In this document: positions 27,546 through 35,003 of the stretch, piece by piece
Numbering within the stretch: the stretch's first letter is position 1
How the letters are laid out: the number at the start of each line of letters is the position of its first letter
Source: Paraflavitalea pollutisoli
GTDB taxonomy: Bacteria; Bacteroidota; Bacteroidia; Chitinophagales; Chitinophagaceae
Reading direction: 5' to 3'
Assembly (NCBI RefSeq): GCF_029360705.1
Contig: NZ_JARKMX010000014.1
Location: 62,001-126,000, forward strand
DNA: 64,000 nt
Notes under the pieces: model-generated
What the model was told of the DNA's origin: nothing
The model's database searches: none
What the model saw: the letters and a program-made list of their open reading frames with translations, nothing else
Translations under genes and position numbers: made by a program

Positions 27546-28349
27546 TCAATGATGCCCGCCGTCCGCTGCAACCCTGAAATAGGGCTTATAGGCGATCAAT
27601 CTGTTCACCAGGTCTTTTCCATCGGCCAGGATCTTTGCCCGCTCCATTTCGCCTTCGGGCATGATGATATAACCATGAGGGGCTTTTCTTTCACCGAGTA
27701 TCCACTGACCTGCATTCAACAATATGGGCCCCTGTTCATGCGGACCTGCGCCACCTATATCGGCATTGGTCATATAGGGTGCATAGAACATCGTATGCGG
27801 AAAACTCATCGTTACGATCTCTTTGTTGTCGGGATTGGCCGGATATACCCGCATGACAGGCGACAACATATAAGAAACACCTGGCCTGGCGGGCGCTTTG
27901 TAATAACCCCTTTTCATGCGTGCCACTACGGTATCCCTGATCTGCACCGGTGTATACTTCCCCGAAATCCCCATCGCAGCCACATCTTTATAAACCGGGA
28001 AGATCGTTCGCGCACCTTCTGCATCATAACTGATCGGTGTTGCCAGGTCTTTCGGGTATTGCTCCCACTCCCAGTCGATGCGTGATACAAAACAGAGGAA
28101 GCCGTTGGTCCCTTTCCTATGCTCATAGTAACCCCTTTTGGCATCGAACAGGTATACCGAAGCACCCGCGCGCAAGCGTGGCGGCAACGCGCTGAGCGCA
28201 TAATCTGTTTCCAGGTCCGCCGGCATGATATCCGGCTCCCACCGGGTCGTGGGCTGCCCGCAGGCTGACAAGCTAAGCGTCAATACAAGCGTTGATAAGA
28301 CATAATTGAGTATGACTTTTATGAGGGGACAACTTTTCATATGCAGCAT
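27546..28349 (-). CDS. Putative lipoprotein of unknown function
   Basis: A 267-residue protein (264 if started at the second Met, 28340). A hydrophobic segment ends in SLSAC, a lipobox-like site, followed by GQPTTRWEPD. The mature part contains GASVYLFDAKRGYYEHRKGTNGFLC, later MLSPVMRVYPANPDNKEIVTMSFPHTMFYAPYMTNADIG, and ends in a His-rich GGHH. The ordered, Trp/Tyr-rich sequence suggests a folded periplasmic domain, but I recognise no family. A terminator between it and the upstream repeat-protein gene suggests separate transcripts. Confidence 0.7.
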   Translation of the reverse strand: MLHMKSCPLIKVILNYVLSTLVLTLSLSACGQPTTRWEPDIMPADLETDYALSALPPRLRAGASVYLFDAKRGYYEHRKGTNGFLCFVSRIDWEWEQYPKDLATPISYDAEGARTIFPVYKDVAAMGISGKYTPVQIRDTVVARMKRGYYKAPARPGVSYMLSPVMRVYPANPDNKEIVTMSFPHTMFYAPYMTNADIGGAGPHEQGPILLNAGQWILGERKAPHGYIIMPEGEMERAKILADGKDLVNRLIAYKPYFRVAADGGHH

Positions 28350-28363
28350 TTACCTAAAGGTAA

Positions 28364-28391
28364 AGCCCCCTGCCAGCGAAGACAGGGGGCT
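28364..28391 (-). terminator. Terminator after the repeat-protein gene
   Basis: A 9-bp GC-rich stem (AGCCCCCTG and CAGGGGGCT) with a 10-base loop. On the minus strand it is followed by TTTACCTTT. Confidence 0.7.
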
Positions 28392-28449
28392 ACTGTAACG
28401 AATTGCAGGGGTAAATGCGACAAGTCCTGGCTCGCTCCTGCTAAAGTGG

Positions 28450-28857
28450 TCAATACAAGATGATCCGGCGGTCGGCGGTAGCAGCTGATGCGCCATCGCC
28501 CTGGCCCGACAGGTACACGATGATGCGCCGGTCGGCGGTGGCCGATGCACTGTTGCCCGTGTGGGAAATGGTCGAATACACGATGATCCGGCGGTCGGCC
28601 GAAGCATTGCCACCTTCCGATCCCACAAAGACATAGCTACCCAGACCGAGGTTGGCAGCAATACCATCCAGCTCGGCGGTACTCCTGGCCACACAAAGCC
28701 CTACCTGCTGTCCGTTGCGAAAGATCTTGTAGACAACCCCTTCCTGTTGGGCAACCATGCGGGCAGCCGACATAGCACCTGCAGCCTGCAGGGATTGCAC
28801 ACCCAGGCACAGGCTGACCATGGCTGATAAAGCCATTGCTTTAAACATGTTTTTCAT
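28450..28857 (-). CDS. Small secreted protein with three ADRRIIVY repeats
   Basis: A 135-residue protein of no recognised family. The signal peptide is about residues 1-26 (MKNMFKAMALSAMV, ending near LQAAGA). A short conserved-looking segment follows (VVYKIFRNGQQVGLCVARSTAEL, about 40-65). The C-terminal third holds three near-identical octapeptides, ADRRIIVY at 87-94 and 108-115 and ADRRIILY at 128-135. They are spaced 20-21 residues apart by Ser/Gly/Ala/Thr-rich linkers, and the chain ends exactly on the third copy. The repeats are also visible in the DNA. A role as a beta-stacking surface polymer or a precursor cut into peptides is speculation. Confidence 0.7.
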   Translation of the reverse strand: MKNMFKAMALSAMVSLCLGVQSLQAAGAMSAARMVAQQEGVVYKIFRNGQQVGLCVARSTAELDGIAANLGLGSYVFVGSEGGNASADRRIIVYSTISHTGNSASATADRRIIVYLSGQGDGASAATADRRIILY

Positions 28858-28968
28858 ACTTTTTTTGCCCTAAAACTAACGGTGGGTATAACCTGTCCAG
28901 CGCCTGAATCGTTGGGTGGCCCTGCGGGCAGATCAAATGCGGATAAATACGATGAATGACAGCAACCG

Positions 28969-29502
28969 CTATACTTCAAACTCGGCCGGGTACTGTACCG
29001 TGCCGGAAACATGCTGCAGGCCACCTTCCACCAGTTCGAGACCCAGGTATACATTGGACGGCACCTGGAAGGGAGGATGTATATGCCAGCGACTGGTAGG
29101 AACAAAACCAAAACGAGGATAATAATTTTCATGGCCCAATACGATCACCGACTGAAAACCCATATCGCGGGCTGCCGCCAATCCGTGACCCATCAGTTGC
29201 CGGCCTATGCCATTTTTTTGAAAGCCTGGCGCCACGGCCATGGGTGCCAGTGCCAGACTTACCACTTCATGCACCGTCTGGTCTACGATCTTCACTTTCG
29301 AAAAGAAGATATGACCAACAACCTGGTCTTCCATGACCGCAACCAACGACAATTCCGGAACAAACACATCGGGATTCTTACGCAAGGCATCTACGAGTTT
29401 CGCTTCCTTTTCTCCGCCAAAGGCATGGAAAAGCATTGCCTGCACGGCCGGTATATCTGCAGTCGTTTCCTGCCTGATGATAACTTCTTTTTTCATGGCC
29501 AT
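28969..29502 (-). CDS. GNAT-family N-acetyltransferase
   Basis: A 177-residue cytosolic enzyme. The GNAT fold shows as VIIRQETTADIPAVQ (strand 1), VVGHIFFSKVKI, then the acetyl-CoA motif A region LAPMAVAPGFQKNGIGRQLM (Q-x-x-G-I-G/R), and VIVLGHENYYPRFGF, a pattern typical of the YhbS-like branch. It would transfer an acetyl group from acetyl-CoA to an amine; the acceptor is not predictable. The first ATG (29502) or the second (29496) may be used. It is divergent from the DUF2461 gene. Confidence 0.9.
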   Translation of the reverse strand: MAMKKEVIIRQETTADIPAVQAMLFHAFGGEKEAKLVDALRKNPDVFVPELSLVAVMEDQVVGHIFFSKVKIVDQTVHEVVSLALAPMAVAPGFQKNGIGRQLMGHGLAAARDMGFQSVIVLGHENYYPRFGFVPTSRWHIHPPFQVPSNVYLGLELVEGGLQHVSGTVQYPAEFEV

Positions 29503-29588
29503 CGTTTTTCAATCTATAAAAACCTGCCCCTCATTGCACACACTTCGCCTACTGAAAATTAAAACAATCGGCTGATTGATAAAGAATT

Positions 29589-29596
29589 TATATTTG
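29589..29596 (+). promoter_or_regulatory. -7 promoter element directly before the DUF2461 start
   Basis: TATATTTG, an exact TAnnTTTG match, ends only 4 bases before the ATG at 29601. Transcription would begin at or just after that ATG. This implies either a leaderless mRNA or use of the in-frame ATG at 29625. Confidence 0.45.
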
Positions 29597-29600
29597 AAAC

Positions 29601-30281
29601 ATGCCCACTATACCCGTATCGGCCATGAAGTTCCTGAGCACGTTGAAGAAAAACAATAACCGGGAATGGTTCAATGTCAACAAAGAAGCTTTCCTGGCAC
29701 AGCAGGAGGCCATCGCCGTCGTCATGGAAGCCCTGTTGCAACAGCTTACTACACACGATGAGATAGAAACGCGTTCGGGCAAAGACAGCCTGTTCCGCAT
29801 TTACCGCGACACGCGTTTCTCTACCGATAAAACACCCTACCGCACCAATTGGGCAGGCCGCTTCAAACGTGCCACCAAATTCCGCCGGGGCGGCTATTAT
29901 TGGCAACTCGAGCCCGGCGCCAGCTTCCTGGCTGGTGGCTTCTGGGGTCCCAATCCGCAGGACATGAAACGCATCCGGGAAGACATCGCCTTCGATGCTA
30001 CACCCTTGAGAAAGATCCTGAAACAGCGATCATTTGTCAACACCTTCGGTGCGCTGAAAGGAGAGCAGGTGAAAACAGCGCCCAAAGGGTTTACAGCCGA
30101 CCATGAAGCGATCGACCTGCTGCGTTACAAACAGTTTCTGCTGATCAGGCCTTTTACAGACGAAGAAATATTGGGAAACGGGTTTGTCAAACTGGCCAAC
30201 GAAACTTATAAAAGCATGCGCCCCTTTCTCGACTACATGAGTGAGGTACTCGTAGCAGATGCCAATGGATTGATGGAATAG
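29601..30281 (+). CDS. DUF2461-domain protein
   Basis: A 226-residue protein matching DUF2461 (TIGR02453). The N-terminal core is MKFLSTLKKNNNREWFNVNK, followed by FRIYRDTRFSTDKTPYRTNW and GGYYWQLEPGASFLAGGFW. Biochemical function is unknown. Family members usually begin close to the KFL...LKKNN core, so the ATG at 29625 (218 residues) is a credible alternative start, and the promoter element at 29589 would favour it. It ends 1 base before the convergent STM4011-like gene with no terminator between them. Confidence 0.88.
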   Translation: MPTIPVSAMKFLSTLKKNNNREWFNVNKEAFLAQQEAIAVVMEALLQQLTTHDEIETRSGKDSLFRIYRDTRFSTDKTPYRTNWAGRFKRATKFRRGGYYWQLEPGASFLAGGFWGPNPQDMKRIREDIAFDATPLRKILKQRSFVNTFGALKGEQVKTAPKGFTADHEAIDLLRYKQFLLIRPFTDEEILGNGFVKLANETYKSMRPFLDYMSEVLVADANGLME

Positions 30282-30282
30282 C

Positions 30283-31131
30283 TCAACGGGGGGCGATACG
30301 CTCCAGTTCCCGACCCCGGAATACATCATACAAACCCAGCTCCTCCAGATGTACATAGCCGATATGGCAGCCACAGGTGGTATTGGTACAGGGCCGGGGA
30401 AATAAGGCCGTCCGGAAATCACCTTCATACAGGTTGCCCAGTTTCTCTTTCACAAAATGACAACGGAACATATCACCGGCGCCATTCACGCTAATAACGG
30501 TATGCCCGGTACGACAGGCTTTTCCCGCACTCGCATGATGCACCATATTGTACGGCACGAAGGGATCGACCGCCATCAGCCGGTCCTTTTCTTCCGTGGT
30601 ATAATAATCGGCTGTTTTCTTCAGGGCATTCACCCACAAATAGGTTTGGGAGGGCAATAACGTACGCAACGCTTCGATCTCTGCAATGGTTTCTTTGAAG
30701 CCCACCACGCCCACGCTATAGGTAATACCCATAGCATCTAATTGCCGGCATTGATCCAGGAAACGCTCCCGGCTTACCTGCCCCGGATGGTAAGTGGTCC
30801 ACAAGGCAATCTTTTCTTTATCGGCCTGCTGCAACCATTCCAGCCGGCAAGACAGGTTGGTTTGGATCGCTACCCGCTCTACCTGTGGCAGCCGGCTCAG
30901 CGCCACCATGGCCTGCTGGTAATGCTTACGGATCAATCCCTCACCCCATGGCGTAAAGAATAGCTTGAAGCGGATAGCAGGTTGCGCGGTGACAAATGCC
31001 ACAAAGCGTTGCACCTGTCGCGCATCTTCGGCCAGCACCTCCCTGGAGTCCTTGCGCTTGGCAAAAGGACAGTAGGGGCAATCATAATTGCAGCCCGATA
31101 AGTCGCCCCGGTATAGTATAGACAGGTTCAT
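30283..31131 (-). CDS. STM4011-family radical SAM protein
   Basis: A 282-residue radical SAM enzyme. The 4Fe-4S cysteines are C14, C18 and C21 (CNYDCPYC). Further strands resemble the partial SAM barrel (VERVAIQTNLSC, ITYSVGVVGF). The C-terminal third carries five more Cys: one in GKACRTG, one in DMFRCHF, and CTNTTCGC. This arrangement resembles a SPASM-like auxiliary cluster-binding region (inference). It is the last gene of a six-gene operon and overlaps the preceding HemW-like gene by 4 bases. It matches the STM4011 family of the Salmonella STM4011-STM4015 cassette, whose function is, as far as I know, undetermined. Confidence 0.88.
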   Translation of the reverse strand: MNLSILYRGDLSGCNYDCPYCPFAKRKDSREVLAEDARQVQRFVAFVTAQPAIRFKLFFTPWGEGLIRKHYQQAMVALSRLPQVERVAIQTNLSCRLEWLQQADKEKIALWTTYHPGQVSRERFLDQCRQLDAMGITYSVGVVGFKETIAEIEALRTLLPSQTYLWVNALKKTADYYTTEEKDRLMAVDPFVPYNMVHHASAGKACRTGHTVISVNGAGDMFRCHFVKEKLGNLYEGDFRTALFPRPCTNTTCGCHIGYVHLEELGLYDVFRGRELERIAPR

Positions 31132-32429
31132 TGTAAGGCAAATCCATTGATCCGTTCACGTATAGGTTCCGAATACAGGGCAGGCCCTATCGCATCCGAA
31201 TAATCGATGCCGGTACTGGTCAGCCTTAACACGCTACCTTCCAGCGCTGCCAGTTGGTGGCCGACCAGCTTTTGCAGCAGCGGATAAGCAGCCATCGCCG
31301 CTTTTCCGTATAAGGTCCTGAACCTCGACAGATCGAGTCCGCTGCCATGCAGCACCGATTTGATCACATACCGCCGCTCCTGCTCTTCGGGCTCCAGTAC
31401 GATGCCGTAATCGATGGTACCAAAGTCGCGGTGATCGATGTATTTTTCAATAATAGACCGGATATGTTGCCGCCCGACAGCATACTCCGACGAATAATGT
31501 ACCTGCTTCGTATATGAACGTGCACCCGCTCCCAACCCGATCATCCCATCTTCCTGGCATACATACGACCGCACCGGCCCCATTTTACCACTGGTCGCTT
31601 TTCGAAACAAACGCATCGAAACCTGCTGGTAACCGGCCGATAACAACAATTGCTTGGCCGCCTGGTAATAAGGCCAACGCTGGTCCTCAACAGGCTGATC
31701 CAGCTTATTGATGCCCGTCAGCGGACGTACATACAAGGGATACATAAACACCTCGCCTATGCCCAGCCTGATCACCTCCTGCACCGAATGCAGCCAGGAA
31801 GCGAGCGTCTGACCATATGCTCCGTAAATGAGGTCGATATTCAATACCGGAAAATCGAAGGATTGTATCAGTTCGAGTGCCGCATATACGGCCTGATTCT
31901 TTTGCGGACGCCCCATCGCTTTGAGCTCCCGCTCTACAAAACTCTGCACGCCCATGCTCACCCTGTCTACCCCCTGCTCCTTCAGCAGGGCCAGCTTCTC
32001 ACGCGAGATCGTGGCTGGCGACATCTCTACAGAGGCAGGTATCGTGGCAGGATCACAGCCCAGTTTCCGGATGATCCCAAATAGCTTTTCCAGTTGCGGC
32101 ACCGTCAAAAACGTAGGCGTGCCCCCACCGATCGCCAGTTGACCAAAACCAGCCGGCCCAACCACCTCGTTGACCATATCGGCTTCCGCGGCCAGCGTAT
32201 CGAGGTATACATCGACCATATCCTGCTTCGGATTGGCAATGGTAAAGAGATTGCAAAACCCACAACGCATTTCACAAAAAGGCAGGTGCACATACAGGAA
32301 AAGACTGTCCTTCTGCTCTGCCGACCACAAGCTGGCCAGCGACTGCGGTGGCAAAGCCCGATAACTGTGCTTATGCGGATAAGAATACGCATAGCCGTCA
32401 AAAACACGCTCAAATAATGAGTCCACCAT
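31128..32429 (-). CDS. STM4012-family radical SAM protein (HemW/HemN-like)
   Basis: A 433-residue protein from the ATG at 32429. The open frame extends further upstream, but that stretch lies inside the preceding gene. The cluster motif is C52, C56, C59 (FCEMRCGFC), preceded by the HemW-type YVHLP. Also typical of the HemW/HemN family are AIGGGTPTFL and GVDRVSMGVQSF. HemW relatives handle heme or coproporphyrinogen, but this branch is defined by its place in the STM4011-STM4015 cassette and need not do so. Its ATG shares one base with the stop of the hydrolase gene (TGATG), so translation is probably coupled. Confidence 0.9.
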   Translation of the reverse strand: MVDSLFERVFDGYAYSYPHKHSYRALPPQSLASLWSAEQKDSLFLYVHLPFCEMRCGFCNLFTIANPKQDMVDVYLDTLAAEADMVNEVVGPAGFGQLAIGGGTPTFLTVPQLEKLFGIIRKLGCDPATIPASVEMSPATISREKLALLKEQGVDRVSMGVQSFVERELKAMGRPQKNQAVYAALELIQSFDFPVLNIDLIYGAYGQTLASWLHSVQEVIRLGIGEVFMYPLYVRPLTGINKLDQPVEDQRWPYYQAAKQLLLSAGYQQVSMRLFRKATSGKMGPVRSYVCQEDGMIGLGAGARSYTKQVHYSSEYAVGRQHIRSIIEKYIDHRDFGTIDYGIVLEPEEQERRYVIKSVLHGSGLDLSRFRTLYGKAAMAAYPLLQKLVGHQLAALEGSVLRLTSTGIDYSDAIGPALYSEPIRERINGFALQ

Positions 32430-33220
32430 CACACATGCTTTATGATAAATGTTGCCATCGGCACTTCCCACACCGTGGGATGACCGACGCGATGCCCCGT
32501 GTACCCGTCTTCGCCATAAGCCGTACCATGGTCGGAACACACGATACAAAAAGTATCCCTGCCCGACTGCCGGCAGGCATCAAACAAAAGTGGCCACTGG
32601 CCATCTATATATTTCAAGGCCGCTCCATGCGATGCCATCGAATCAACGGTAGCACCAGGCAGGTAACAATAATTGGGCTGATGAATGGCCGATACGTTGA
32701 TAAAAAGAAACAAGGGTCGTTCTCCTCCATCGTGCATCAGGTCAGCAGCCAATGTAAACTGGTGTTGCGTAGATGCCGGATCGGTCACGCCAAAACGTGG
32801 TTCCCAATAACTTTCTTCAAACAAGCCGGGCAATACCCTGCCCAGCGCAGTTTGCTGGTTAAAGAAACCCACTCCACCGATACAGATGGTGCGGAAGCCC
32901 AGCCCCGCAAAACCTGAAACAATATCGGCCGTTTCAAATACCAACGTGCTGTCACCCGTTGTTTCGCTGCCGGCAAATTGGGCAGCAAAAAGACGTCCCG
33001 CTTTGGGCTGATCCGCCGGCGTTGGTAAAAAGCCGGCAAAAAATGCCTGGTGGGCAGCATAGGTAAAACTGCCGGGCGAATGGCAGCGCGTCCATCCTTC
33101 GGGGCAGTACTGCGCAAACTGCGGCAGTTGACCCTGTTGAAAGAGTTCATGCGCTACATCGTACCGCAGGCTATCGAGCGTAACCATCACCACGTTCATG
33201 GTACGCGCAACCTCGTTCAT
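32429..33220 (-). CDS. STM4013-family hydrolase (alkaline phosphatase superfamily)
   Basis: A 263-residue protein from the ATG at 33220; 33238 and 33199 are alternative in-frame starts. Asp16 in VTLDSLRYD and a late CSDHGTAYGEDGYTGH segment match the two metal-binding regions of the alkaline phosphatase/sulfatase/phosphopentomutase superfamily. A candidate Ser/Thr nucleophile lies in HSPGSFTYAAHQ. There is no CxPxR sulfatase motif, so phosphoester hydrolysis or phosphotransfer is more likely than sulfate removal (inference). It sits between the HAD gene and the HemW-like gene, overlapping or abutting both. Confidence 0.85.
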   Translation of the reverse strand: MNEVARTMNVVMVTLDSLRYDVAHELFQQGQLPQFAQYCPEGWTRCHSPGSFTYAAHQAFFAGFLPTPADQPKAGRLFAAQFAGSETTGDSTLVFETADIVSGFAGLGFRTICIGGVGFFNQQTALGRVLPGLFEESYWEPRFGVTDPASTQHQFTLAADLMHDGGERPLFLFINVSAIHQPNYCYLPGATVDSMASHGAALKYIDGQWPLLFDACRQSGRDTFCIVCSDHGTAYGEDGYTGHRVGHPTVWEVPMATFIIKHV

Positions 33221-33228
33221 ATCGTACC

Positions 33229-33903
33229 TCACAGCCATTGGGCAAGATCGGTGGTTTTGGCAACGATGAGATCGGGTTGAATACTGCCGGTAAAGGGTCG
33301 GTTATACGACACCCAGCAGGCATGAAATCCCGCCGTTTTGGGTCCGGCAATATCATGCTCCGGATGGTCACCGATAAAAAGGGTACGATCGGGATCAAGT
33401 TGCGCTTTTTCGATCATGCGTTGGTAGAAAACAGGATCGGGCTTGGGCACACCCACTTCTCCGGATATAAAGACGACTTCCGGTGCAAAGAGGTCTGTCA
33501 GTTCTGCCAGGCGCAACTTGTTCCGCTGATTAACACTGCTGCCGTTGGTAGCCAGTCCCAGGCGGAATGACTGCGCGGCCAGTCGCAGAAAGTCGGATAC
33601 TTCCGGCGTGGGCTTCATAAAACCAGGTATACGTTGAAACAACCAGTTTAATAATTCATCGGCATTATACGGAACATCGGTCTTGGCCGCATATTGTCCG
33701 TGCAGCCACTCGGCAAATGCAAAACGGTCCAGGTAACCCCAGCTATCTTTTTCCATCACTGCATCGAGCAGCACACTATCATTGTATCGGTCATTGCCCT
33801 GCTCCTGCAACCACAGGCCGATCGTTTGCCGCATGGCACCATTGCGATCGACGAGGGTGTTATCGAGATCAAACACTAAAGTATCATAACGCTCTTTCAA
33901 CAT
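33229..33903 (-). CDS. HAD-family hydrolase inserted in the STM4011-4015-like operon
   Basis: A 224-residue haloacid-dehalogenase-type phosphatase. Motif I is FDLDNTLVD with nucleophile Asp12 and Asp14, motif II is ATNGSS, motif III Lys is in GVPKPDP, and motif IV is GDHPEHD. The cap is helical, as in YjjG-like nucleotide or sugar phosphatases. The start overlaps the end of the ATP-grasp gene by 7 bases, and the stop abuts the next hydrolase, so it is an integral part of the operon. It is not one of the five Salmonella families. The substrate is unknown; it may clean up or process a phosphorylated intermediate. Confidence 0.92.
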   Translation of the reverse strand: MLKERYDTLVFDLDNTLVDRNGAMRQTIGLWLQEQGNDRYNDSVLLDAVMEKDSWGYLDRFAFAEWLHGQYAAKTDVPYNADELLNWLFQRIPGFMKPTPEVSDFLRLAAQSFRLGLATNGSSVNQRNKLRLAELTDLFAPEVVFISGEVGVPKPDPVFYQRMIEKAQLDPDRTLFIGDHPEHDIAGPKTAGFHACWVSYNRPFTGSIQPDLIVAKTTDLAQWL

Positions 33904-34997
33904 AGTTCACGGTTTATACGATGTAATACGGATCTTATTTCAGCTTCATAACAGGTATCGCCCTCATGCAACAGATTGGGCAGCAGATCGCCAAAAGCAT
34001 TTACCTCCAATACGAAACAGCGGCGATGGTCTGCTGTCAGCAGTACGTCAACACCCAGGTACAGGGAGTTGGGAAAACAGGCAGCCGCCTGTTCGGCAGT
34101 ACGTTGTATCGCGTGCCAGGCCTCCTGCCCGATCAGGTCGATGCATTCCCGGGGATCGGCCCGCCGGTTGCCCAGGTGCAGATTGGTGATGATCGTTGCG
34201 CTCGAGCGCACCACCATATGCCGGGCCCTGCCATTGATCACCAGCACACGCACATCAAAATAACGTTGCTGCAAGGTCGCTTTGGGCAACCAGGCCTCTG
34301 CAAAAACCTGCTCCCCTACCAGCCGGTCGACCAACGCCGCGATATCTTCTTCCTGCGTATAGGTACGCACCCTGCGTGAATTATATAGTGATACCTCCGC
34401 TCCATTGCGTACCAGTTCCACCGAAGTAATAGCCTGTACGCGGGTGCCCAGCTTTCGAAAAGCTACCACGCCTGAAGCCGATGAACCATGTGCCGGTTTC
34501 AGGAAAACACGTTGCAGCTGTTGCTGTTCCATGTGCAGGAGCAGGTCTTTATATCCCTTTATCTGCGATAACCGGGCAGGAACTGGTACGCCTCGCAGTT
34601 CCAGTAGTTGCTGGCAGGCAGGCTTATCAAATAGCAGTTGAATATCGGCCGGTGTATTCATCACAGACGCGCCAGCCCGATCTATCACCTGTTCTATTTG
34701 TTCCAGGCATTGACAGTACCCCCGGTACCAGGCCCGCATATTTCCGATGTGTCCAAACGGTTCATCTGTATCGGGCTCAGCCCCGCCCTGCTTCACCAGT
34801 AGCTTACGGACAAGATCGTTCTCTCCAGGCGATTCGATCCGCACGATAGAATCGGCCTTCAACGCCAGCGGCGTACTGCCCGTAAGCAATCCTTCGTACG
34901 ACACTATTACCGGCTCGCCGGCACCCAGGTGCCGTACCGCGTCGGCGAATGCTGTCACACGCCTGTTTTCCGGATTGCCAATAACCACAAAATACAT
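33897..34997 (-). CDS. STM4014-family ATP-grasp-like protein
   Basis: A 366-residue protein with a complete ATP-grasp layout. The pieces are FDK ending at Lys125, the ATP-binding Lys167 and glycine/serine loop (LKPAHGSSASG), the FDVRVLVINGRA strand pair (247-258), GVDVLL (315-320) and the metal-binding E331/N333 in LEVNAFGD. ATP-grasp enzymes join a carboxylate to an amine, thiol or hydroxyl through an acyl phosphate, in peptides, cofactors and modified proteins. Sequence and order match the STM4014 family. It starts 6 bases after the LRR-like gene and overlaps the HAD gene by 7 bases. Confidence 0.85.
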   Translation of the reverse strand: MYFVVIGNPENRRVTAFADAVRHLGAGEPVIVSYEGLLTGSTPLALKADSIVRIESPGENDLVRKLLVKQGGAEPDTDEPFGHIGNMRAWYRGYCQCLEQIEQVIDRAGASVMNTPADIQLLFDKPACQQLLELRGVPVPARLSQIKGYKDLLLHMEQQQLQRVFLKPAHGSSASGVVAFRKLGTRVQAITSVELVRNGAEVSLYNSRRVRTYTQEEDIAALVDRLVGEQVFAEAWLPKATLQQRYFDVRVLVINGRARHMVVRSSATIITNLHLGNRRADPRECIDLIGQEAWHAIQRTAEQAAACFPNSLYLGVDVLLTADHRRCFVLEVNAFGDLLPNLLHEGDTCYEAEIRSVLHRINRELC

Positions 34998-35003
34998 GGA
35001 ATA

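Noticed and set aside
28450-28640. CRISPR-like interpretation of the regularly spaced DNA repeats
   Set aside because: The three repeats are in frame inside a protein-coding gene, keep the peptide ADRRII(V/L)Y, and have similar low-complexity linkers rather than unique spacers.
32430-32549. Upstream extension of the HemW-like gene to an ATG at 32549
   Set aside because: The extension lies wholly inside the preceding hydrolase gene, and the translated part is Arg-rich without family similarity. The ATG at 32429 is coupled to the upstream stop.
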